Translations under genes and position numbers: made by a program
DNA from: Euglena gracilis
Taxonomy: Eukaryota > Euglenida > Euglenophyceae > Euglenales
Direction of reading: 5' to 3'
Length of the DNA stretch: 64,000 nucleotides
NCBI GenBank assembly: GCA_039621445.1
Contig: CP154954.1
Coordinates: 74,057,653-74,121,652, forward strand
The notes under the pieces: model-generated
Databases searched by the model: none
Told to the model about the DNA's origin: nothing
What the model saw: only the letters and a program-made list of their open reading frames with translations
Part shown: one piece after another, positions 11,690 through 22,593 of the stretch
Numbering within the stretch: the stretch's first letter is position 1
Layout of the letters: every line of letters starts with the position of its first letter

Positions 11690-12055
11690 AATAATATCCC
11701 CCGGGGATTCTATTTGATCGGCTGAAATCAACCCCCTGGGGGGGGATGTTATTTGGCAAAATGTTTCGTGATTTTTGGAGCAAAAGTTTGAGCGCAAAAT
11801 GCATTGTATCTGTGTTGACACCATCAAATCCCATGGTGGGTGGATTTGTTGTCTCAAAAAAGTGCAATTTGGAATTTTCAATCCATTTTGAACCCGAACA
11901 TGATAGAAATCATGAGAATTTTGCGCAAAATAGGTTCTAGCTCCAAGGAAAACTCAACTTTTTAAAATAGGACAGGAAAATTATTTGGGCGGCCGAAGTC
12001 AGGTCTCCAGGAGGGAGAGCATTATTTGGGGGGATATTATTTGGGGGGTCGAGTC
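11690..12055. repeat. TATTATTTGGGG-type inverted element
   Basis: The left part reads aaataatatcccccgggga and atgttatttggca, and the right part reads attatttgggcggccgaag and gatattatttgggggg. C/G-run plus AATAATA blocks at both ends in opposite orientation define the family. Relatives lie near 17,140, 20,430, 25,610, 27,270, 51,630 and 54,180. Confidence 0.55.
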
Positions 12056-12160
12056 TGAATGCTTCCGTATCACCTGGCTATTACTGTGAAGGAGATTGCA
12101 GGAAAGATGACTGACACGAGTAGGGGGGAAATCCCATTAGTTACAATATTAAGGTGTGAT

Positions 12161-12407
12161 CAGGGGTTTTCTTTAAGACCGGGGGGAGGGGCCCCCCGGG
12201 GGAGGGGGGCCGGGGGACCCACCCACTTTTGCCCAAAAACGGCCCAAAATGCTAAAACAGCACCTTTTCATAATTTTCGGCGCCTTCTGCGCCGGAAAAG
12301 AAATACCCACCAGCCCTCACCCCCCTGGGGGAGGGGGGGTCCAGGGGACCCATCCACCCTACCCCCCCTCCCCCGGGGGGGTCCACAACTAAAAAGAAAA
12401 AACCCTG
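12161..12407. mobile_element. IE-2 element with perfect 8-bp target duplication
   Basis: Starts CAGGGGTTTTCTTTAAGACC and ends AAAAAGAAAAAACCCTG. GGTGTGAT flanks it exactly on both sides (12,153-12,160 and 12,408-12,415). The interior carries cgccttctgcgccg hairpin and C/G runs. This copy is in the middle of an intron, not in coding sequence. It defines the ends of the family. Confidence 0.8.
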
Positions 12408-14324
12408 GGTGTGATTTTAGGTGTGGACTGTACCCGGGAGGGTGGGTATGGACGTATTGGTTCCCACATGAAAATTTGATTGATAAAACATGCTGTCTAT
12501 ACAAACATTTTTGCGCGGGGTCTGGAGCTCCTCCGACACATTACGAATCGCTCTGGAGTCCCAAGTCACAGCAGTGCCGCATCTTTCATTCTGCTGAATG
12601 ATGGCTTAAGAACACCGGGCAAAATCCAGCAAGGGAAAAAAATGTAGTGCAGAAATGCAGAAACCAGGAGGCGCCTGTATCTCCACCCAAGAACTGTCAC
12701 CTGACAAGACAGTTATCTGGGTGCCCGGGACACCCTGAGAGAAAAGGTCCGGACCCAACATGGTCCGGACCCAACTCCTTCCTCGAAACAGTAGCGGCCG
12801 GGAAAATCTTCAAAAAAAAAACTGTTGATTCTTTGAAGAAAAAAAAATATTTTTGAAATTTTTGATCATTATTATTTTGTGGGAGAACACTATAAAGTCC
12901 AACTGCTTTCCCTCAAAAATGAAAGATTTTATAGTATATTCATATATTATGTATATTATTATAGTTAGAGTTCATGCACCTTAAAAAACCCACAACCCTT
13001 TACAAACACCTTGAAAGTGTTTGTCAACGTAAGTTAAAGAACCTCGAAAAAATCATTCTGTGAAAATTATCGAAATTCGAGCAAAAAAAGAAGTTGCAAT
13101 CTCGGCAAAAACAAGCCTCGAGGGAAAAAATATTTCAGGCATCGCTGGAACATTGTCCATCCAAAAAAAAGATTTTTAATTTTGGATCCCGTTCGATGCC
13201 GGGATTAACCTTGCACTTCACTTGGAAAATAGACGCCTAAATTGTTGATAGTGAGAATAAATCTTCGAAAACCTTTAAAAAAGCCCGAAAAGTTCAAAAA
13301 TTTACGTCTTAAAAAAATACTCCCTGCTCCCACCCGACCCCCCCCCCACAGGGGGTTGGGGCCCCCTCACCACCTCCCCCCCCCCTAAGGGGAGGGACGA
13401 CAGATCACCCAGGGTAGGGGGGCAACCACCCCCCCCCCCCCGGTCCACCCGCCACCCAAAACCCACCGAAGCCTTTTGGAACATATTTTTGCCGGCCTGG
13501 CCTTTGGCCAAGCCGGACCGACCCATGGAGCACCCCCCTGGGTCCAGCGGACCAACCCACCAGCTCACACCCATCCCCGGGGGGTGCGACCCCACCTCTC
13601 CCCCAACCCATTGAATACTAATCTGACGTTCAAGACGGTCCGGACGGGAGCATTCATTGGCCATGGATTGCATGGGCATTTGTATTTCCTGTAAAAGTGA
13701 CAAACTGGACGGTCCGGACACCCCCGTCTACTTGGCAAGGGTGTTCATCGCCATCCAATCAACCATCCAACCATTCCCTACCGCCGGCCTCAAAACCGGA
13801 AGCTTTCCGGCCACAATAATTATTTGGCAAAGGTTCTCCCCACACCAGTGCTTACCGACCTCCGGGTGTGTCACGCGGGTCATGGCCAGGAAAACGGCCA
13901 TGCAACTGCAGCAAATCTTCTTGCACATACATCCGACGTTTCGTCGGATGTCTCCGTAGCAGTGGTATGTCACCGGCTTCTTATTGCTCTGTGTAGAAAA
14001 TATTTGTTGTGCTACGGTAATTGGGACACATTGGGTTCACACGTTCGCGAACTACTACCTAACGGATTATGGCAGATACAGATGGCAAAAATCTGGCTGT
14101 TTTTTTTAAAGATGGTGCTGTTTGGTTCGGGTAGAGAGCTAAAAGAAGAGAGTGTTTTGCAAACAGAAAACAAAATCAGAAAAAATGGACAATTTGGCTG
14201 TGTTTTGCATCATCTTTTTGGAAATAAATGATGATAAATATGATAAATGATAAATAAATGATTTCAGTCTCATTTCCCACAGATTGCAGGATTATGTACA
14301 TATTTTCCCACTGTTTCTCCACAG

Positions 14325-14428
14325 ACCAGTACACATGCCTCCGAAGAAGCTGGCGAAGGCAGACACCACGGGACAGTCGGTCCTAAAGCTGCTGGAAGAC
14401 GAGGAGATGTGGCTGCAGAGGGAACAGG
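14325..14428 (+). CDS. Plus-strand exon with start codon, unknown protein
   Basis: A pyrimidine tract and acceptor (ctgtttctccacag) precede ATG at 14,335. The frame reads MPPKKLAKADTTGQSV then LKLLEDEEMWLQREQ up to a donor CAGG|GTTACA. The sequence is charged, with a basic start and an acidic helix, and has coding-like codon choice. It lies opposite a long intron of gene A, so it could be a nested gene. I do not recognise the family. Downstream T-rich DNA has further candidate pieces (see 14,839). Confidence 0.45.
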
Positions 14429-15937
14429 GTTACATTCGTTGCTACTTTTGCTACTCTACAGATTGGAATGGTATGTCTGGCTAGATAGACCACACTGGAG
14501 ATACTTCTGTTGTCCTTCTCCACTGAAAGTTTATGGTTGAGGTGCAATGCCAGATCAAAAATGATTTGTACACCATAATGAAGCGGAAACACCCTTCATT
14601 CATACGAAATTGATTTTTTTCTTATGAAAGGGAAAACAATACACCTTTCAATGAAAGTTCGTTGTTTTACGTACGTTGGGTATTTCATTCTGCGGTGTGT
14701 AACTTTTTACTCTATTCAGATGGTTCAGTGTTGTTCTCGGTCCGATGTATTCAGTTTGGGATCCTTACATGGCAAAATTTCTCTCCTCCAGTTAAAAGAA
14801 GCGGAAAACCGCTCATTTCTTGTTTTGCTTTTTCACAGGGTTTTCCTGATCGCCTCCTTATGCCTGAGCAGTTTAGTCGCCGACAGCAGCAGTAAAGGTC
14901 TGTATTGTGTTGTGTCTTACAATTCGTCGTGCATATATGCTATGGGCAATTTCTTTTGTGCATTTTGTCGGTTTCCTTGTGACAAATATTCACTTCTCTG
15001 TTTCTTTGTGAGGAACGATGTTATTTATGAAAGGACCGCTGATTTGTTGGACATCACACACTGGCATCGGATTTTGCACTTCAGTTTTTCTGTTTTCTAT
15101 CAAAGCGGGTTTCCGCTCCCTTTTTGTTTCTGGAAATTTTCAGGCATGTTCTGTTTCTATCACATTGAATATGATTCTTCGTGTTCAGTTTCCTGTGATC
15201 TATGCCTCATTTTGAAGCGGAATGTCATTTTTACCGCTTCCTGTTTTTTGTGTTTCTATTTTTTACCGTTACGAGTTCTTTCATCGCGGGCGGCAGCAGA
15301 AACCAGGTGAGAATGTCCGCTTTCTTCCTGTTTTTTTTTGTATTTTTTGTATTGATTTTGTTCATTTGCATAATATTTGAAAATAAAAGTGCCGCTTCGG
15401 GTCTGTTTTGGACTTTATAGGACTCCGTTACTACAAACCAATCGTCCATCAGAATTGGCCGTAATCGGGACCTCTTCCAGAAACCTCAAAAAAATGGGCC
15501 ATTTTTGGAAGCAGTTTTCCTCTTCCTCTTCTGTTTCTGACGTGTCAGAAATTTTGGGCAATTTACGCCGCCTAAGTATGGTGGTGCACTAGGAATGCCC
15601 ACTTTGACCATCCAAAAGGCAAAAATCCACCATGAAAATCATTTCCCCCTCAAAATAGTTTTTTGGAGAATGTGTCCCAACATCCTCAGTGTCCATGGTA
15701 CAGCGACCCGCGAAAACGCGAATTGTCCCACCAGTGCGCTTGCCCACAATATACACGGCATAAAAAAGGCAAAAAATGCATTCCATTTTTTTGCATTTCA
15801 AGCACGTCGATTTTTTGGGCTGAGGCAAAACAGAGAATGCACTGCTTTGACCAATAGGATGTGAAAATGTATGCGGGAAATAATACCGCAAAGCTTTTCC
15901 AGCACTCGAAGGATGGCAGCCCTGACGGACCATTGAC
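14429..15937. other. T-rich stretch within gene A intron
   Basis: From 14,490 to 15,580 the plus strand is T-rich with many ttctgtttc blocks, unlike the C/G-run introns elsewhere, as expected for introns of a plus-strand gene. 15,600-15,900 is unremarkable. No further certain exon. Confidence 0.35.
14839..14897 (+). CDS. Possible small plus-strand exon
   Basis: A tract ctttttcacag precedes 59 bases ending AAAG|GTCTGT. One frame reads VFLIASLCLSSLVADSSS, hydrophobic like a signal peptide; another reads FPDRLLMPEQFSRRQQQ. The frame expected from direct joining to the 14,428 donor meets a stop, so another exon would be needed between them (a candidate is 14,720-14,739 after ctctattcag). A similar small piece with donor CCAG|GTGAGA ends at 15,308. 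Low confidence. Confidence 0.2.
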
Positions 15938-16033
15938 CAGCCCAATGCGTTGGCTGGCGTTGGTGATGGGGGCGCCGTTCGCGTCCTGGAAGCCGTTGGG
16001 GTTCAGGGCCAAGATGTCCGGGTGGAGCCGGGG
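15938..16033 (-). CDS. Gene A exon: LHPDILALNP segment
   Basis: The minus strand reads PRLHPDILALNPNGFQDANG then APITNASQRIG, with donor GGGCTG|GTCAAT. The family has WxDPxIxxLNP followed by PI and a serine-rich phosphate-contact loop at this point, so this is the second-lobe entry segment. The usual tryptophan is replaced. The upstream boundary is approximate: a CTGC tetramer shared with the previous exon end may mark a non-GT-AG junction. Confidence 0.55.
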
Positions 16034-16833
16034 GCAGGAGAGGCATCGAGCCATGGAAATGAAGACCAAAGCTGAGAGTAAAGACCCCCCAAACCTCCCA
16101 AATAGAAAGCTTTCACGCTGCGGGGTTTGAAATCCCGCCCAAATATATACAAATGTATTTGGGAGACCTTGCCAAACCCCCCCACAGGAAATTGTCACCT
16201 GACAAGTTGGCCGGTAAAAAGGACCCTGACATTTCCAGGGCATGACAAATCGCCGGGGCACGGCCGGAGGAGGCATCTGTGAAAAGCTTGGTTTGCTTCA
16301 CGGCTGTGGAGAAAGAGAACCAAAAGAAAAACACCAAAACAATCAGTTTGGCAGAAAAAAAAACATCTCGTCTAGCAAGGCAAACCATGCAGGTCTGCAA
16401 ACAGTAACCCAAAAACACACCCGTCGCCGAAAATTTTGGGGTCGAAAATGGTGATCCCGATAATACGGAGGGGTTGGTGGGGGGGGGGTCGACCCCCATC
16501 CACCACCCTGGCTGTTTGGACGATTTCCTGTTCTGCCCTGAACTGCGGTCAATGGCAACGGGGGGTTAGACAACAGGGGAACTCCATAGGATGCGTAATT
16601 GATCGGGACACCCACATGGCAATCTTTGTCAAATCTTTTGTTAAAAAAAGCCCACTAACTATTATAATAGGTGTGTATGTTTGCATACATATACATCCAT
16701 ATTATATACGTGCATACATATATACATATGAATACATATACATACAAAAATATGCATACACATGTATATATTACATATGTATACATGTATATATACCCCG
16801 TAAAGGGGGATTACCAAACCAGCCCCGCCTGTG
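16034..16833. other. Gene A intron
   Basis: Non-coding. It contains a fragment of the 'gaaattgtcacctgacaag' repeat at 16,189-16,207 (related to the large inverted repeat at 50.4 kb) and an alternating AT/AC tract at 16,670-16,795. Confidence 0.4.
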
Positions 16834-16897
16834 CAGCCAGTGATGTCGCCATCGAGGATGCGGACCAGGGTGGGGAGGTCCAGCACAACGTCGTAGC
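16834..16897 (-). CDS. Gene A exon: LVRILDGDIT segment
   Basis: Acceptor gctccccccag|GC precedes YDVVLDLPTLVRILDGDITG. In PstS-like proteins this is the L-x-L-x-x-x-x-x-A-x-I-F-x-G-x-I-T stretch, and gene B has LVLTRTALAQIFSGQIT at the same place. The 3' end lacks a GT at the expected point, so the boundary is approximate. Confidence 0.6.
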
Positions 16898-17139
16898 CTG
16901 GGGGGAGCGACGGGCCAGTGCTGAGATGGGGACCCTCACCTGAGCCTTTCGAGCTTTACATAAGGTTTGGAACATTTCCAGCCATTGCCTGGGTTGCTGC
17001 GCGTGTTTGACGCACTACCGAACGAACGCTGTGCCATCCTTCGGACCACACGCACGCGCGACCCCTTTCTCAGAAGCAAGAAACGGGGGAATCACCAAAT
17101 AAATCCTTTTCCTCTTTCATTGTAAAAACACCCCAAATA

Positions 17140-17545
17140 TAAAGCCCCCCCAAATATAAAGCCCCCCCCTGGGGGGTTTGGTTTTGCCGCCCAAATAATA
17201 ACCCCAGCTGATGGGAGCCAGATTGTGTCGTTCAGGAAAAAATTGAAAATTTTTGGGTGGATACAACATCTTTTCACCAAAGATGCTCATTTTGGATACT
17301 AATTGCCAATTTTTTTGGGAAAATAGGTGGTACACAACAAAAGTTTGGCATGGACGCACAGCGTATTCGTCGGCGACAACTCTGCAGGCGGTGAAACCTC
17401 CCCCGGTCTCCGTGTCCATCGACAATGTAACCCCCCCCAAATATAACCCCCCCCCCCGGCTTTATATTTGGACGGGATTTCAAGACCCTCGGGGGGGAGG
17501 CTTTATATTTGGGGGGGGGGGCTTTATATTTGGGGCGAAAAATCA
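17140..17545. repeat. CTTTATATTTGGGG-type inverted element in intron
   Basis: The left end repeats caaatataaagcccccc twice and continues with gccgcccaaataataacccc; the right end repeats ggctttatatttgggggg in opposite orientation three times. Member of the same broad family as 11,690-12,055. It nearly fills the intron between the 17.6 and 16.9 kb exons. Confidence 0.6.
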
Positions 17546-17613
17546 AACTTTTTGGGTGGCCTCTATGACCTTCGGCGGCGTTCAAATGTTGCCCAAATAC
17601 CATTTTTATTCTC

Positions 17614-17735
17614 CGCCCAGGGCGTACTGGCTGACCACCACCACCGCCACGCCGGCGAACAGCAGCGTGGCCGTCCCAGGCCGTGGGGCCAGGCTGGGCT
17701 GCTGCACCGCCACGAACTGGTTGGCGGCGGGGCTT
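17614..17735 (-). CDS. Gene A exon: hydrophobic strand of N-terminal lobe
   Basis: The minus strand reads ANQFVAVQQPSLAPRPG then TATLLFAGVAVVVVSQYALG. PstS-like proteins have a strand of the type LxxPxxAGxVVxVYNL here and gene B has SVPQVADSQGTAIVPVYNL. Alternatively it could be read as a membrane helix. The donor after YALGG would be GA or needs a shared GGC with the next exon. 5' boundary approximate. Confidence 0.45.
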
Positions 17736-17860
17736 CTTTCGTATCGGGTGCCTGGCGCTCTGGGGGACCTGCCGACAGTCCCTTGGGGGCTAGGGGTGGT
17801 TTCACATGGGTCCTCTCTAGCAGCAAACCCGAACCTGACAGTTTCCCGGGTAGGGCATTT

Positions 17861-18173
17861 CACAGCGTACCAACCCTGGGGAGGAGGGGGGGGGTCCGGA
17901 GTGCCTTGGGGTGCCTGCCCAGGCAGGCACAACCCCCCCGGGGGGGGGTCGGATTTTGGCCTGTGCCAAGGCACATTCCTTTGAAAATAGGACATTTTTT
18001 GGCTCCCCGGCGCCTTCGGCACCGGGTCTGTGCCAGGGCACTTTTGGCCGTGTGCCCAACCCCCCCCCGGCGGGGGGGGGGTCGGATCGGGAGTGCCTTG
18101 GAATGCCTGTCCAGGCAGGCACTACCCTCCCCCCCCCCTGGTGGGGTCGGCACCCGACGAAAAAAACAGCCTG
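17861..18173. mobile_element. IE-1 element, two-unit copy
   Basis: Family hallmarks: C/G runs, gtgcctgcccaggcaggcac at 17,910-17,929, a cggcgccttcggcaccg hairpin near 18,010, a second cctgtccaggcaggcacta block and a right end GACGAAAAAAACAGCCTG. The left end is degraded (CACAGCGTACC in place of CAGGCTGTTTTT). No duplication found. It lies in the intron between the 18.3 and 17.7 kb exons. Confidence 0.65.
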
Positions 18174-18308
18174 GCCCCTATGCCGTTTGGCCACTTCTTC
18201 TGTGTGCAGTTCTTCGATGCAGCACATGGACCATCGCCCACCCAGAAACGACCGGAAAAAACGCCCCTCCCCCCGCCCGCTTCGCTGGACCGCAAAAAAA
18301 AAAAGAAC

Positions 18309-18389
18309 CCGGTCACTGGCCAGGGCAGCCGCCACGGCGTCGGACGTGTTCAGCGTGCCGGCGGTGTACTGGAGCGGGGGCAGGGCGGC
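18309..18389 (-). CDS. Gene A exon: N-terminal lobe helix
   Basis: 27 codons between acceptor gtcgtgccag|GCC and donor GACCGG|GTTCTT, all with G/C-ending codons. The product reads AALPPLQYTAGTLNTSDA then VAAALASDR. It resembles the VDFAxSDAxLSxxxxAA segment in spacing only. First recognisable exon of gene A; a start codon exon was not found upstream. Confidence 0.45.
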
Positions 18390-18479
18390 CTGGCACGACG
18401 GCGCAGCGGCAGGTTGGGGGGGAGGGGCGGGTACGGGGCTGCAAGGAGTGGGAACCGGGGGGGGGGGGGAATGCAACTT

Positions 18480-18860
18480 CAAATTATGCAAGTCAAAAAA
18501 ATGCAAAAAAATGCAAAAAAAATGCAAAAAAAATGCAACTTGCGTGAAAACCTTGAGAAAAAGCTGGAATATGACAGAGCTTTGCTGCCTAAAATAAAAA
18601 AAACCACAAAAAAAATGCAAAAAAATACAAACATATGCCAACCAACTACAAAAATTTTTTCAAGGGCAAAAATATTTTATGTAAAAAATGCAAAAAATGC
18701 AAAAAAAATCCAAACATATGGCAACCAACTACAAAAAAAATTTCCAGGGCAAAATATTTTATGCAAAAAAAATGCAAAAAAATGCAAAAAAATGCAAAAA
18801 AAATGCAAATTTTTTGGAAACCTGATTATGCAAAAAAATGCAAATTATGCAAGTTGCATT
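18480..18860. repeat. ATGCAAAAAA array
   Basis: Many copies of atgcaaaaaa with intervening 'caaccaactacaaaaa' duplicated blocks (about 18,640-18,760 in two copies). The terminal sequence 'aattatgcaagt' occurs at both ends (18,482-18,493 and 18,844-18,855), hinting at a bounded element. Related atttgcaaaaagtgc sequence occurs near 46,660-46,700. Confidence 0.65.
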
Positions 18861-19435
18861 TCCCCCCCCCTTGTGGGAACCCAAAATTAGGTATTCACTG
18901 GGAACGTTGGGGACTTCCCTGTGTTCACTGGGAAGTTTGATATCCGCCGGGGGTATTAACCTTCCACTTGCCAAATGCCAAAAAGATGTTTTTATTGTTT
19001 GATTGTTAGGCATAGAGTTAGGGTTAAGACCGGCCGGCCTGGGTTCGGCCGCGCGTGTGACGCTCATCCTCCTCATATAAAACCTTGCACTTGCCAAATA
19101 TATCAAAAAAAAGGAATTAAAATATTACCTAAATCAAACAAAAATCAAAAAATAAACAAATACTTAAATTGAACACTTGATTGATTACCCACCCTTTGGA
19201 TAAAATTGCTTCCAGGCGGGACCAGGGCTTTTTTTTGTTTACAGACCGAGGAGCACCCCTAGGACGTTACTTAAAGACATCAGGGGAAGGGATTCACTTC
19301 TACTCCTCCAAAAACCACTCGCTCACTTTTTCAAAAAAACCAGTCAGTCACTACCCCCAGGGGGCTGGGGGGACGGCCACTCTGGAATACAAAGAAAGCT
19401 TGACCAAGCAATGAGATTTGAACTTTGAATTTGAA

Positions 19436-19541
19436 CAAGAACAAGAACAATGACAATAACAATAACAGTGGCAATAGCAATAACAACAGCAATAGCAATA
19501 GCACTGACAACAGCAACAACAGCAACACCACCACCACCACC

Positions 19542-19599
<58 letters not shown>

Positions 19600-19600
19600 G
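19436..19600. repeat. AAC / ACC trinucleotide microsatellite
   Basis: A degenerate AAT/AAC section is followed by a pure ACC run and then a pure AAC run. Translations of this tract (poly-Asn, poly-Thr, poly-Cys) are artefacts. Confidence 0.95.
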
Positions 19601-19949
19601 AGAACCCCCCCTCCGGGGGAGACCAAGTCAGCCCGACTGGGGGGACCAGGCTGGGGATCTGGCACCTTTAGAAAATTTTGAAATTTGGAGCTTAACCCCA
19701 CCATAGGATTATTTTTCAAAAAACATCCACAGGCGGAAGGGATTACCTTCCGTCATGGGAATTCGGCGGCCCCCACAAATTTTTGGGGGACCACAACCTG
19801 GGGTATGGCTGAGGCGCAACACATCGTCCCCGCCCCCCAATCGATGCTACGGTTGCCTTGGACCCAACGTTGTCTCAAAGTTTGGACCCAAACGTTTTGT
19901 ATCCATTGTTCACTGACATGGAAGGGGGACATGCTGGTTCAGCCCGCAA

Positions 19950-20079
19950 CAGGCTGTTTTTTTTACCGACCCGGGGGGGGGGGGGCGGGACGGGGGCCTT
20001 GGGGCGCCTGCCCAGGCAGGCACTACCCCCCCCCCAGGGGTGGGGTCGGCAGCCAACTAAAATACAAAAATACAGCCTG
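19950..20079. mobile_element. IE-1 element, short copy
   Basis: Starts CAGGCTGTTTTTTTTACCG and ends AAAAATACAGCCTG, with one gcctgcccaggcaggcacta block inside. At 130 bp it has lost half of the family interior. Flanking octamers do not match, so the duplication has decayed or the copy was rearranged. Confidence 0.65.
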
Positions 20080-20424
20080 GCGTTCAGGCATGCTGTAGGC
20101 CTGGCCTCAGATTCAGGCATAAGACGTGTCCAGTCAATATCCAGGGCATAAACGTTGGCGGGCTGCCCAAGAAAACAAGGCTGCCCTGGGAGACATCTGT
20201 GGCTCGTCGATGGCATACACTGCGGCAAGCTCCGACAGTGCACTGGCAGGCGGGGACGGCAGGCAAAATACAAAAAGACCCCCACGAAATAAAACCAGTT
20301 TTCTTTGGATTTTTGCCTTTGAGATTTTTTGGGGAAAACACACAAATAGACTGCCCACCTTTATCTTCCTTAAATAGCGAAAATGCCCCAAATGGGTGGC
20401 GTTTTTTGGCTCTTTTTGTAAACC

Positions 20425-20812
20425 TCCAAATAAAACCCCCCCGGGTTATTGTTTGGACACTCAAAATTGGTGTCCAGGGGGGTTATTATTTGGGCAAATT
20501 TTTCGAAGTCAAAAATCGACCCAAAAACCCCTCCACAGGCTCCCATGGTCACTTTTTTGGCATTTTGGGCTTTTTTTGAATAAAAATGGGTGCTTATTTG
20601 GCATATTTTCTGCACCAATTTCATCCATTTTTGTGATTTTTTGCAACATTTCTGCTGTTTTCCCCCTCTTTTTTCCTTTGTTTCCACACCTGCCGGAGAG
20701 GGGGGTTTTATTATTTGGGCGGCCGAAATCAGTCTTCAGGGGGTTTTTTTTTATTGGGGGGGGGGGGTATTATTTGGGGGTTTATTATATGGGGGGGGGG
20801 TTATTTTGCCCA
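20425..20812. repeat. TTATTATTTGGG-type inverted element
   Basis: The left end has aaataaaaccccccc and ggggttattatttgggc; the right end has ggggttttattatttgggc followed by repeated tattatttggggg. The gggcggccgaaatcag block matches 11,973-12,000. No duplication identified. Confidence 0.55.
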
Positions 20813-21547
20813 TTTTCATGACTTAAATTGATGGTGTAAAAAAAAATATTGTTCATTATGAGAAATCTAAACATTTGACCAAATGTTGGACCCTCCTGGT
20901 GGATGGCCAGAATTTTCAGCCAGAGTGTTGAGTGAAATACAAAAACTGGACCACCCAAAATAAAGCTCCCCTCCAGCAACGCAACGGACCGAAAAAGGAG
21001 GACCCCGGGTTTTATTTTTTGAGGGCAGAAATAGGGGATAATTGGAGTTGCTTCAAATCTCCTTCGGAGAGAGGGGAGGGGGGATTAAATTTGGTTAATT
21101 TCCATGATGCAGCATCGCAGAATGGTGGCCGGCGATAGGGCCATCGACAACTGGACACCTGGGTGGGTGCGGGGAGAGGGCGGTCATAATCAAATTGATT
21201 GATATCCTATTGGGAAATCAAAGGGTTTAAGAACAATGCCAAATGTCTTTCTGCTCCTGCGGCAATACCCAACAGACCTGAGAGAGCAGACATACAGCCA
21301 ATCTGTCGGACAGAAAAACTGAATGTTTCTTTCTTTCACCAACTCAATTGCTTTACTTCAATGCTAAGAGTGAATTCCGATGCTGAGCAGCAAATTTTAT
21401 GTCGTTTCCTAGAATGAAGACACACAAAGAAAGGCACGCACACACACACACACACACATCAATCATTTGAGCATATTCAAGTTTATTCAACAAAACAATA
21501 TTTAGCAAAAAAGACCAAAATTCTTCATTAGCAGGTGGTTAGCCTGG

Positions 21548-21694
21548 TTAGGCATCGGAACAGCAGAGGTGCTGTTTAGTCCCTGCCTGAGCCTGGGCCA
21601 TGATGGTCTCCCCGGCCGCCATCACCTGCAGCGCAGGCGGAGCCTGGAACACCTGCTGGTTGAGGCACATGACGTCAAATACCAGTCGCTGCCT
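21548..21694 (-). CDS. Gene B last exon
   Basis: Acceptor gcaatgcag|AGG is followed by RQRLVFDVMCLNQQVFQAPP then ALQVMAAGETIMAQAQ and ends KQHLCCSDA at a TAA (21,548). Phase 0 entry matches phase 0 exit of the previous exon. It forms the C-terminus after the 'YVPLP'-like element. The paired cysteines at the very end are unusual. A GTGGGT microsatellite lies just upstream. Confidence 0.55.
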   Translation of the reverse strand, partial: RQRLVFDVMCLNQQVFQAPPALQVMAAGETIMAQAQAGTKQHLCCSDA

Positions 21695-21730
21695 CTGCAT
21701 TGCTTCTCTTTTTCCTGCACACGTGTTTTG

Positions 21731-21810
21731 GGTAGGTGGGTGTGGGTGTGGGTGTGGGTGTGGGTGTGGGTGTGGGTGTGGGTGTGGGTGTGGGTGTGGG
21801 TGTGGGTGTG
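21731..21810. repeat. (GTGGGT)n microsatellite
   Basis: Thirteen or so copies of the hexamer in the last intron of gene B, very close to the acceptor of the last exon. Confidence 0.95.
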
Positions 21811-21985
21811 ACGTGTGCCATGAGTTTTGCTGTGCATCAAAATTCGATTTACACTTCTGATCTGGCATGCTCTGATCCAATATTCAGATATGCACGTACG
21901 CTGTGGCTCTAAATATGGCCCCCGTCGATGTTAACAGCGCTTGTATGATTGCGGGCTGACAGGTAAAGTAGCAACGCTTTCGCAC

Positions 21986-22051
21986 GACAAGGTCCCGCAC
22001 CACAGCGGGGGGTTGCACAAAGTAGTGCGACTCCGCGATGCTCTGGACCGG
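21986..22051 (-). CDS. Gene B exon: C-terminal YVPLP-like element
   Basis: Acceptor ccttgtcag|CCG precedes PVQSIAESHYFVQPPAVVRD and LV, with donor CTTGTC|GTGCGA. PstS proteins end with a sequence like A-E-x-L-G-Y-V-P-L-P-A-A-V-V; ESHYFVQPPAVV matches it well. Reading phase agrees with both neighbours. Confidence 0.65.
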
Positions 22052-22159
22052 CTGACAAGGAGGCTGGTAAATGGGGGAGAGGCCGAACATTAGCTTACTT
22101 ACACGATAACCAGGCCACTTAAAGCCATTTTTTGGACATTTTTGTCCAGTCGAGGCAAT

Positions 22160-22330
22160 TTGCGGCCATCTCATCGCCATGGCACGACGCGGCATGGCAT
22201 CGCCATGACACGACGCGGCATGGCATCGCCATGACACGACGCGGCATGGCATCACCATGCCATGCCGCATGGTGATGCGGCATGGCATGGTGATGCCATG
22301 CCATGCCATCACCATGCCATGCATCGCCAT
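22160..22330. repeat. Minisatellite with inverted half
   Basis: About four direct copies of a 28-bp unit containing gccatgacacgacgcggcat are followed by catggtgatg/catcaccatg blocks in inverted orientation, so the region can fold on itself. It lies in the gene B intron between 22,052 and 22,409. Confidence 0.8.
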
Positions 22331-22409
22331 GACACGACGTCCAAGCAAGGATCCTTCGGTTTGCCATTTGGGGGGTGGGAGTACCAATGCCCAGGGCCGC
22401 CCTGGGCAC

Positions 22410-22593
22410 ACCAGCGGTCAGGAACCACTGCCAGAACGCCACCGTCTCGTGGACGTTGTCGCACGTGGCGCCGTCCCGCAGGGTCTTTGTGCGCAGCACG
22501 GCATAGACGTAGGTCACGATGGGCCACCCGTTGACCCCCCGGGCGTAGTTCAGGTCCGCGGTGAGGCGGGGGCGGGCAGCCGTTGCGTGGAAC
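22410..22593 (-). CDS. Gene B exon after IE-2 introner: NGWPIVTYVY region
   Basis: After the IE-2 element the frame continues TAARPRLTADLNYARG, NGWPIVTYVYAVLR and CDNVHETVAFWQWFLTAG. WPIVTYVY corresponds to the conserved WPIxxYTxIL of the PstS family and the CDN motif is shared with gene A. The donor is taken as GCTGGT|GTGCCC because it gives the phase needed by the next exon. This is the most family-diagnostic exon in the window. Confidence 0.75.

Larger units (their letters stand above)
10822..14324. other. Gene A intron, 5' half: elements and AT-rich DNA
   Basis: No supported exon. It holds a telomere-like tract (11,456-11,487), an AAATAATATCCCCC-type inverted element (11,690-12,055), a complete IE-2 copy (12,161-12,407), an AT-rich stretch (12,820-13,320), a C-run block (13,325-13,600), and a segment at 13,640-13,720 that recurs at 41,965-42,215. 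From 13,950 to 14,290 nothing recognisable. Confidence 0.4.
18390..21547. other. Spacer between genes A and B
   Basis: Contains an A-rich array of atgcaaaaaa units (18,480-18,860), an AAC/ACC trinucleotide array (19,436-19,600), an IE-1 copy (19,950-20,079) and an AAATAAAACCCCCC-type inverted element (20,425-20,812). A minus-strand island at 20,090-20,260 is open (ANVYALDIDWTRLMPE in one frame) and could be the missing 5' exon of gene A, but I cannot show it. The promoter of gene A is presumably here. Confidence 0.35.

Noticed and set aside
17468-18547. A 359-residue open frame on the plus strand
   Set aside because: It runs through C/G runs, an IE-1 element and the antisense of two gene A exons; Pro/Arg/Gly-rich and biologically implausible.
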